Shown here in pieces: positions 30,503-36,845 of a stretch of DNA of 50,433 nt. The stretch comes from Myxococcales bacterium. Lineage in GTDB: Bacteria > Myxococcota_A > Polyangia > Polyangiales > Houyiibacteriaceae. The stretch lies in the NCBI GenBank assembly GCA_019637115.1, contig JAHBWH010000044.1, forward strand, positions 1 through 50,433, in the 5' to 3' direction. The translations under genes were made by a program, and so were the position numbers. The notes beneath the pieces are model-generated. The model saw only the letters and a list, made by a program, of their open reading frames with translations. It ran no database searches and was not told the DNA's origin. The stretch's first letter is position 1; each line of letters starts with the position of its first letter.

Positions 30503-31900
30503 TCAAACGACCGCGGCCCGTCGGCCCGTACGCCCCGTTGGCTCGCGCCGCTTCGGGAGGCGCAGCGTGACCACCAGGCCGCCGTCGGGGTGGTTGCGCG
30601 CGGAGATGCTCCCGCCGTGCACCTGCGCGGCCGAGCTCGCGATCGCGAGACCGACCCCGCTGCCGCCGCTCTTGCGATCGCGCGCGGTGCTCACGCGGTA
30701 AAACGGTCGAAAGATCGCCTCGAGCTCGTCCTCGGGGACGCCGGGGCCGTGATCGCGCACCGCGACCTCCACGGCGTCGCGCCCTTCGCGGATCGTCACT
30801 TGCACCTTCGTGCCCTCCGGCGTGAAGCGGACCGCGTTGCGCAGCACGTTCTCGATCGCCCAGCGCAGCACGTCCGACCGGCCCGGGATCTGCCACCGCC
30901 CCTCCGACTCGAGCGCGACCTCGCGCGCCGAGCCGCGCGCCTCGTAGTCTGCGTCCTGGACGAGCTCCGCGACGAGCGCGCCGAGCTCGAGCTCCTCCCG
31001 CACGGGCCCTTCGGCCTCGAGCCGAGTGAGCGTGAGGATCTGTCCGATCAGATCGCTGAGGCGCTCCGTCTCGAGCTCGATGCGGTCGAGGTGCGGCGCC
31101 GCGTGATCGGGACCCTTCGCGTCGCGCGCGAGCTCCAGCGCCACCCGAAGGCGCGCGAGCGGCGAGCGGAGCTCGTGCGAGACGTCGCGGAGCAAGCGCT
31201 GCTGCGCCTCGAGGAGCTGCGCGATGCGCTCGGCCATGCGGTCGAAGTCGTGCGCGACCTCCACGACCTCCTCGGTCGCGCCACGGAGGGCGGGCGTCAC
31301 GCGCACGTCGAGATCGCCGGCCGCGATGCGCTGCGCCGCGCCGCGGAACTGACGGAGGGGTCGCGACAGATAGCGCGCCAGCCCGAACGCGACGACGCCG
31401 CCGATCAGCAGCATGATGGCGAGCCGGACCGGCAGAGTGGACCTGCTGCCGAAGAAGCGCTCGACGATCGTCCGACGAGAGCGCGCCGCGATGACTCGGT
31501 CGCCGTTCTCGAGCGGGAGGACGACCGCGACGCGAGAGCCGATGCGGAGCTCGTAACGCTCTTCGCGCTGCGCCTCCGCGATCGCACGTTCGACGATCCG
31601 CTCGGGCGACAGCGCCCCCAGCAAGACGCGGTCGTCGCGCTCGATGAAGATCGCGACGTCGCTGCGCTCGTAGAGGGCGCGGAGCCGCTGGTTCGCCCGC
31701 TCCTCACCCTCGTGCGCGAGCACCTCGAGGGCGGCCTCCGCGTGTCCGAGGAGCGTCTCGTCGAAGAGCGATCGCTGCCGACGCCAGCGCTCATCGGGCT
31801 CCGAGACCCCGTAGACGATCGCGGATGCCGCGCCGACGAGCGTCAACGCCACCCAGAACCAGAGGAAGATGCGGAGGAAGAGGCCGCGCAAAGCCGTCAC
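30503..31900 (-). CDS. Sensor histidine kinase (CpxA-like)
   Basis: A 465-residue inner-membrane kinase. It has TM1 at residues 9-30, a ~125-residue periplasmic sensor region, TM2 at about 158-176, HAMP (ARYLSRPLRQFRGAAQRIAAGDLDVRV begins at 175), and the HisKA box RDVSHELRSPLARLR with phosphoacceptor His242. The ATPase domain has N box NVLRNAVRFTP, G1 DHGPGVP and G2 GGSGVGLAIASS. The layout is that of CpxA-type envelope-stress sensors. The start is GTG 31900, overlapping the regulator's stop (GTGA), so it is translated after the response regulator. The sensed signal is unknown. Confidence 0.92.
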   Translation of the reverse strand: MTALRGLFLRIFLWFWVALTLVGAASAIVYGVSEPDERWRRQRSLFDETLLGHAEAALEVLAHEGEERANQRLRALYERSDVAIFIERDDRVLLGALSPERIVERAIAEAQREERYELRIGSRVAVVLPLENGDRVIAARSRRTIVERFFGSRSTLPVRLAIMLLIGGVVAFGLARYLSRPLRQFRGAAQRIAAGDLDVRVTPALRGATEEVVEVAHDFDRMAERIAQLLEAQQRLLRDVSHELRSPLARLRVALELARDAKGPDHAAPHLDRIELETERLSDLIGQILTLTRLEAEGPVREELELGALVAELVQDADYEARGSAREVALESEGRWQIPGRSDVLRWAIENVLRNAVRFTPEGTKVQVTIREGRDAVEVAVRDHGPGVPEDELEAIFRPFYRVSTARDRKSGGSGVGLAIASSAAQVHGGSISARNHPDGGLVVTLRLPKRREPTGRTGRRAAVV

Positions 31901-32580
31901 CTGAGCGCGTAGAGGTAGCCCACGCCTCGTACGGTGCGGATCGCGTCGCCGCCGCCGAGCTTCTTGCGGAGGTTCGAGACATGTACGTCGATGCTGCGAT
32001 CGAGCGGCGAGAAGGGCCGACCGAGCGCGTGGTCGGAGAGGTCCTCGCGCGACACCACGCGGCCAGCGCTGCGCAACAGCAGCTCGAGGATCGCGAGCTC
32101 CGCCGTCGTGAGCTGCAGCTCCTCGCCCGCGAGCGTCGCGACGTGCGAGGCCGGGTCGAGCTCGACGTCCCCCACGCGGAGCTTGGGCGGCGCGCCCGCT
32201 CCAGCCTGCGCTCCCTCGCTCGAGAACCGGCGCTGGATCGCGCGGATGCGCGCGACGAGCTCGCGCGGGTTGAAGGGCTTGGGGAGGTAGTCGTCAGCGC
32301 CGAGCTCGAGCCCGACGATGCGATCGATGTCCTCTCCCCGCGCCGTGAGCATGACGACCGGCACCTTCGAGGTCGTGCGGAGCGCGCGGAGGACGTCGAA
32401 GCCATTCATCTCCGGGAGCATCACGTCGAGGACGACCAGATCATGCTCCCCGCGCTGAGCGCGCTCGAGGCCTCGCTTGCCGGTGTGCTCGAAGTCGACC
32501 TCGAAGCCCTCGGCGGAGAAGTAGTCTCCGAGGAGCTCGGCGAGCTCGACGTCGTCGTCGATGACGAGGATGCGCGACAT
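31897..32580 (-). CDS. OmpR/PhoB-family response regulator (CpxR-like)
   Basis: A 227-residue regulator. The receiver domain (MSRILVIDDDVELAELL...) has acidic residues at 8-10, phosphoacceptor Asp52 in VVLDVMLPEMNG, Thr in VVMLTARGE and Lys in DDYLPKPFNPRELVAR. The C-terminal winged helix has LQLTTAELAILELLLRSAGR, the recognition region SPLDRSIDVHVSNLRKKL and IRTVRGVGYLY. The start is ATG 32580, directly at the receiver domain; GGGGAC is close upstream. It is the first gene of the two-component operon. A run of five 10-bp-spaced direct repeats 32-78 bases upstream is the probable binding site for this protein itself. Confidence 0.94.
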   Translation of the reverse strand: MSRILVIDDDVELAELLGDYFSAEGFEVDFEHTGKRGLERAQRGEHDLVVLDVMLPEMNGFDVLRALRTTSKVPVVMLTARGEDIDRIVGLELGADDYLPKPFNPRELVARIRAIQRRFSSEGAQAGAGAPPKLRVGDVELDPASHVATLAGEELQLTTAELAILELLLRSAGRVVSREDLSDHALGRPFSPLDRSIDVHVSNLRKKLGGGDAIRTVRGVGYLYALR

Positions 32581-32611
32581 GTCCCCGAGGATGCGCCAGG
32601 CGTCGCGGCGT

Positions 32612-32658
32612 TTCCACGCTTCTTCACGGGACTCCACGTGTCTTCACGAAGCCTTACG
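32612..32658 (-). promoter_or_regulatory. Five 10-bp-phased direct repeats, probable OmpR-type operator
   Basis: On the minus strand the 7-base motif CGTGRAG occurs five times at exact 10-bp spacing: CGTAAGG, CGTGAAG, CGTGGAG, CGTGAAG, CGTGGAA. On the plus strand these are 32652-32658, 32642-32648, 32632-32638, 32622-32628 and 32612-32618. Direct repeats with one helical turn spacing are the classical target of OmpR/PhoB winged-helix dimers. The site lies between the divergent regulator operon (start 32580) and the lipoprotein gene (start 32744) and could control both. Confidence 0.8.
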
Positions 32659-32743
32659 CGGGCATCGCGCAGCGCCGTCACCTGGGTGACGTTTGACCGC
32701 TTCGCGAACGGGCGCCACGTTGGAGCCGGACGGGAGACGAGAT

Positions 32744-34927
32744 ATGCGTAGAATTTTGCACTTGATGGTGAGCCTCGCCCTCTGCAGCGCGCTCGGCTGC
32801 GGCGATGACGACGTGACCACCGACGGCGGAGTCGACGGCGGCGTCGATGGCGGACGAGACGGCGGCCCCGACCTCGACTCGGACGTCATGCCCGATGCCG
32901 ACACCGACGCGGACGTCGTGCCCGACGCCGACACCGACGGCGGCCCGGTCGACGGCGGCCCCATCCCCGACGCCGGAATCGAGGGCGTCCGCGCGGCGAC
33001 GCCGGGCGGCCACGACCCCGCGATCGTCGTCGAGGAGGTCGTCGTCACCTACGTGCGCCCGGCGCTCGGCGCCGACCCGGCGGGCTTCTTCGTGCAGGCG
33101 GGCCCGACGGGCCCGGCGGTCTTCGTCGCCATCGACCCCGAGACGCTCGATCCGGTCCCGGCGCCCGGCGACACCGTGGACTTCGAGGTCACGACGACCG
33201 CGCGCGCGAGCGGTATGCTCCACGTCACGGCGATCACGGGCTACGCCCGCACGGGCACCGGCGCCGACCTCGCCCCGCTCGTGCAGGATCTCTCGGACGC
33301 GGCCGACCTCCTCAGCGCGACCGAGAGCTACGAAAGCGAGTACGTCGTCGTGACGGCCACGCTCGCCGGCGCCGACGTCGCCGCGGGCGGCGGCCACCGC
33401 GCCTTCCCGCTCGACACCGCCGGTGTGTCGGGCGAAGCCGACGTCCAGCTCCGCTTGGCGCCGGGTCTGCTCGAAGAGCTCGGGCTCGAGGCGGGCTGCG
33501 TGGTCACCGTGGGCCCCTCGCCCCTCTGGCGCTTCGCGACAGCGGCCGTCAACCGGCCGCAGTTCATGGGGTACCGCGCGAGCGACGTCACGATCACCTC
33601 GTGCCCGGCGCCGACGGTCACGGGCGCGAGCTCGAACGGCGAGACCGTACGGGTGAGCTTCAGCCGCCCCCTCGACGAAGCGACGGTCGAGGCCAGCGAC
33701 TTCGCGATCACCGGCGGCACGGGCACGGTCGAGGTGACGGCGGTCGCCTTCGACGGCAGCGACGTCATCCTGACGGTGACGGGGCTCGAACCGGAAACCG
33801 ACTACACGGTCGCCGTGACCAACGTTGCGGACCTCCTCGGCGGCTTCATCGACGGGGTGCGAAACACCGCCACGTTCGCGACTCCCGCTCGGCCCGTCGT
33901 GCCAGCCGTCTTCGGGGACATCATCGTCTCCGAGATGTTCTACGGACCCACGCCCACCTGGTTCGAACTCCACAACCCGAGCGACGTAAGCTATCAGCTC
34001 GAAGGTTGTGTGGTGCGCGGAACCAACGGCTCGACGACAATCACGACATCTCTACTGGTCGAGCCATTGGGATACGTTGTCTTTGGCGAGGCAGGATCCG
34101 CGGCCGGCGCTGGGCCTGACTTCGAGATTTCCTTCGGGCTTGGTCACGAGGACGACGTCGTCGAGCTGGATTGTGGTGGCGTAACGATCGAGCGAATCTC
34201 ATACCATGTTGGCGAATCCGGGTGGCCTGTATTCGTCGATGGAGCCTCCGTTCAGCTCGACCAGCTTTCGTTCTTGGGTGACCGCAACAGCGGGTCCAAT
34301 TGGTGTTCTGCGCCGTCGTATCGAACGTTTGGTGCGGACTCACACCTCGGAACGCCAGGCGAGTCGAACGTTTCATGCGGAGCATACCTCGCATTCTCCG
34401 AGTACGTCTACGGAACGAGCAATAATAAGGCGCTCGAGGTGGCGAACCTTGGAAGCGCGCCAAGAAGCCTTGCCGGATGCTCGATCCGTCGATATTCCAA
34501 TGGTACGACCACCCCCACGTCAATCCCTCTCGCCACAGAGCGAACGTTGCTCCCTGGGGAGACATGGGCGGTCTGCAACTCGTCGTTGACTGGGGCAGCC
34601 ACGATCTGTGACCAGCTCGCGAATCAAGTGAACCACAATGGCGACGATGCCTACGACCTGGTCTGCGGAGACGTCCTCTTTGACGTCATCGGGCGGATCG
34701 GCGAGCAACCTTCCAACGGCTTCTGGCCTCGTCCCGAGGTGAACGCCGCGCCGACCGCGACCACCGGACGTGGCGTCATCCGCCGTCGATGCGTGTCCAC
34801 GCTGGGACGAACGGCTCCGATGTCTGACTTCGACCCGTCGGCCGAGTGGGTTCAAGCGGCCCCTGCTGCGGCCCCCGACGTATTCGGCGACCTGGGTCAA
34901 AACTATATGTGCCACCTGACTTTCTGA
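32744..34927 (+). CDS. Lipoprotein with lamin-tail-like domains
   Basis: A 727-residue lipoprotein: signal MRRILHLMVSLALCSALGC with lipobox ALGC, then an Asp/Gly-rich linker with VDGGVDGGRDGG and PDADTDADVVPDADTD repeats (residues ~25-75). Next come a beta-rich domain, an Ig/Big-like domain (VTGASSNGETVRVSFSRPLD...LEPETDYTVAVTN) and two lamin-tail-like domains (DIIVSEMFYGPTPTWFELHN and LAFSEYVYGTSNNKALEVAN). Lamin-tail domains occur in secreted nucleases and surface proteins; no catalytic domain is seen here. GGGAGACG precedes ATG 32744. DNA from about 33950 onwards is clearly less GC-rich than the first half, so the gene looks mosaic. It is a candidate target of the divergent response regulator. 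Confidence 0.85.
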   Translation: MRRILHLMVSLALCSALGCGDDDVTTDGGVDGGVDGGRDGGPDLDSDVMPDADTDADVVPDADTDGGPVDGGPIPDAGIEGVRAATPGGHDPAIVVEEVVVTYVRPALGADPAGFFVQAGPTGPAVFVAIDPETLDPVPAPGDTVDFEVTTTARASGMLHVTAITGYARTGTGADLAPLVQDLSDAADLLSATESYESEYVVVTATLAGADVAAGGGHRAFPLDTAGVSGEADVQLRLAPGLLEELGLEAGCVVTVGPSPLWRFATAAVNRPQFMGYRASDVTITSCPAPTVTGASSNGETVRVSFSRPLDEATVEASDFAITGGTGTVEVTAVAFDGSDVILTVTGLEPETDYTVAVTNVADLLGGFIDGVRNTATFATPARPVVPAVFGDIIVSEMFYGPTPTWFELHNPSDVSYQLEGCVVRGTNGSTTITTSLLVEPLGYVVFGEAGSAAGAGPDFEISFGLGHEDDVVELDCGGVTIERISYHVGESGWPVFVDGASVQLDQLSFLGDRNSGSNWCSAPSYRTFGADSHLGTPGESNVSCGAYLAFSEYVYGTSNNKALEVANLGSAPRSLAGCSIRRYSNGTTTPTSIPLATERTLLPGETWAVCNSSLTGAATICDQLANQVNHNGDDAYDLVCGDVLFDVIGRIGEQPSNGFWPRPEVNAAPTATTGRGVIRRRCVSTLGRTAPMSDFDPSAEWVQAAPAAAPDVFGDLGQNYMCHLTF

Positions 34928-34997
34928 AGAATTCGGGCAACTCGCGTGTCGGCCGGCCGAGCAGAAGCTGGACCCTCACTGCGGGAGCAACATCGTC

Positions 34998-36554
34998 ATG
35001 GTAAAAAAACAGCTATGCTACGCCATTGTCATCGCCACTGCGTCGGCGTGCAGTACTCTTCCAAGCAACCCATGTGGGGAGTTGATCCGCGTGGGAGGGC
35101 GATGTGTCTGCCCGCCAGGTACGGTCGCGGTCGATGATTGGGTGTGCGAACGAGAGGACGGAACGAGGATCGTCTCGCCAGAAGCACCTGACGGCTACGC
35201 AGCGTCGCCGCCGGATGGTGGTTTGGTACAACCGGACTCGGGTCTGGCGTCCGACTCTGACGCGGGCAACAGTTCGAGGGACTCGGGTGTGTCGGACGAC
35301 GCTTCGGATGATTGCCGCCATGATGTAGAGTGCGAGGATTCGCTGTGGTGCACATCGAGCGCGTGCGTTGCGGGTCAGTGTGTCAGTGTCCCAATCGCGG
35401 ATGCGTGCTTGATCGACGGAGAGTGCTGGCGTTCAGGTTCATTGAGGGACGATGGGTGCGCGACATGTCAGCCATCGACCTCGCCGACCGAGTGGCGGGA
35501 GGAATCCACCGCGGTTCGATTGTCTACGGAGATCTTCCACACGTGTACCATTCGTTCAGACCGTACGCTCTGGTGTTGGGGATGGAACGTCGACGGGGGT
35601 CTGGGCCTCGGAGATCGCGACATGAGGGAGTTGCCGACTCAGGTGGGCACGGACGAAGACTGGGTCGAGATCAGTGCAGGGACTCACTCGTGCGGAATCA
35701 AGGCCGATAGAAGTCTGTGGTGCTGGGGGCGCAACGACCGAGGGCAACTGGGCCTAGGCGATCGGGAGATGCGGCTGGTGCCGGTCCGAGTGGGAACCCA
35801 GCGATGGGCCAGCGTCAGCGTCGGAGCAACGTCGACGTGTGGGATTCGCTCCGAAGGAACGCTTTGGTGTTGGGGCGACAACACGTACGGCCAGCTTGGC
35901 CACCTCCCTAGTGCATCCGTCGTCACGAGCCCACAGCGCGTCGGGAGCCTTTCCGGTTGGTCTGTCGTGAGCGCAGCAGAGTATGCTCACGCATGCGGGA
36001 TCCGGACGGACGGAAGTATGTGGTGCTGGGGAGGAAACTCCGTGGGACAACTGGGCGTAGGCGACACTGAGCCGCGTGTCGGCCAAGTTCGAGTGAATCC
36101 CGATGTGACGTACTTGTCAGTGTCGGTAGGTGCGATTCATTCGTGTGCGATCCGCGGAGACCAATGGATGGAGTGTTGGGGCCAGAACCAAGATGGTAGT
36201 TTGGGAGTCGGTGATGGCGAAGACAGAGTGAGTCCCACCGTCGTGGCGACTGTGACGTGGGCGTCCGTATCCGCGGGGATGAACTTCACGTGTGGGCTGC
36301 GCACCGAAGGTAGCCTGTGGTGCTGGGGCTCTAACGCCGATCAGGCGTTAGGAACCAGTGACACCGACGACCGGGTTCAGCCTGCGCGAGTGGGGGTTGG
36401 CACGGACTGGGAGGCCGTGGATGGAGGGAGCGGCCATACATGTGGAATCGCTTCGGGACGCGTCTTGTGCTGGGGTCTTGGGGACTTCGGCGTCCACGGT
36501 GTCGTGCCGGAGGCGACAAGGAATACGCCCGCTCCCACGAGCTGCGTCTGGTGA
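34998..36554 (+). CDS. RCC1-repeat lipoprotein
   Basis: A 518-residue lipoprotein: MVKKQLCYAIVIATASACST with lipobox ASAC, a Cys-rich segment (CGELIRVGGRCVCPPGT), a Ser/Asp-rich linker, a second Cys-rich segment (residues ~105-165) and then seven RCC1-like blades. The blades carry the hallmark CxIRxDxxLWCWGxNxxGQLG, for example TLWCWGWNVDGGLGLGD, SLWCWGRNDRGQLGLGD and SMWCWGGNSVGQLGVGD, predicting a beta-propeller with a Cys pair in each blade. The function is unknown; probably surface display and protein binding. Codon use is relaxed (many A/T third positions) and unlike most of the window, suggesting recent acquisition together with the end of the preceding gene. A hairpin follows the stop. 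Confidence 0.88.
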   Translation: MVKKQLCYAIVIATASACSTLPSNPCGELIRVGGRCVCPPGTVAVDDWVCEREDGTRIVSPEAPDGYAASPPDGGLVQPDSGLASDSDAGNSSRDSGVSDDASDDCRHDVECEDSLWCTSSACVAGQCVSVPIADACLIDGECWRSGSLRDDGCATCQPSTSPTEWREESTAVRLSTEIFHTCTIRSDRTLWCWGWNVDGGLGLGDRDMRELPTQVGTDEDWVEISAGTHSCGIKADRSLWCWGRNDRGQLGLGDREMRLVPVRVGTQRWASVSVGATSTCGIRSEGTLWCWGDNTYGQLGHLPSASVVTSPQRVGSLSGWSVVSAAEYAHACGIRTDGSMWCWGGNSVGQLGVGDTEPRVGQVRVNPDVTYLSVSVGAIHSCAIRGDQWMECWGQNQDGSLGVGDGEDRVSPTVVATVTWASVSAGMNFTCGLRTEGSLWCWGSNADQALGTSDTDDRVQPARVGVGTDWEAVDGGSGHTCGIASGRVLCWGLGDFGVHGVVPEATRNTPAPTSCVW

Positions 36555-36626
36555 GGTCCCGGCTCTTCGACAGCGGGCCAGTGACGTGCGCCAGACGCAA
36601 TGCGTCCGGCATCGCACGGAGCGTAC

Positions 36627-36650
36627 CGGAGCCGATGATTGTCGGCTCCG
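36627..36650 (+). terminator. Terminator hairpin after the RCC1 lipoprotein gene
   Basis: CGGAGCCGA (36627-36635) pairs with TCGGCTCCG (36642-36650) across the loop TGATTG, a 9-bp stem 73 bases after the stop at 36554. A smaller stem, GACGC-AAT-GCGTC, lies just before it. Confidence 0.7.
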
Positions 36651-36663
36651 CACGCCATCGGGA

Positions 36664-36844
36664 CTAGTGGTGCTCGGCGGATTTGGCGATCCCGTACCGG
36701 CGAGGATTCGGCGTCGCTCGGCGGTCCGAATCGACGAAGGACATGCAGAGCGTCTTAGAGGAGATAGGCCGAAGGCCGGTCGGGCCGGCGAGCGGCGCCG
36801 AGGACCGGCGAAAACGGGTCGTCAAATCCGCCGAGCACCACTAG
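36664..36844. mobile_element. MITE-like palindrome with ~31-bp terminal inverted repeats
   Basis: The left end (CTAGTGGTGCTCGGCGGATT from 36664) and right end (AATCCGCCGAGCACCACTAG to 36844) are perfect inverse copies over the outer 21 bases. They continue with few mismatches to about 36695 and 36814. The interior also pairs in part (CGGCGTCGCTCGG against CGAGCGGCGCCG). The ends are flush CTAG. No transposase is present. The right end stops one base before the stop codon of the acyl-CoA oxidase gene (36846). Its sequence differs from the element at 27034. Confidence 0.78.
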
Positions 36845-36845
36845 C

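Noticed and set aside
30503-32658. A novel signalling system around the histidine kinase
   Set aside because: Kinase and regulator have fully standard domains and order; only the operator is unusual, and it is reported separately.
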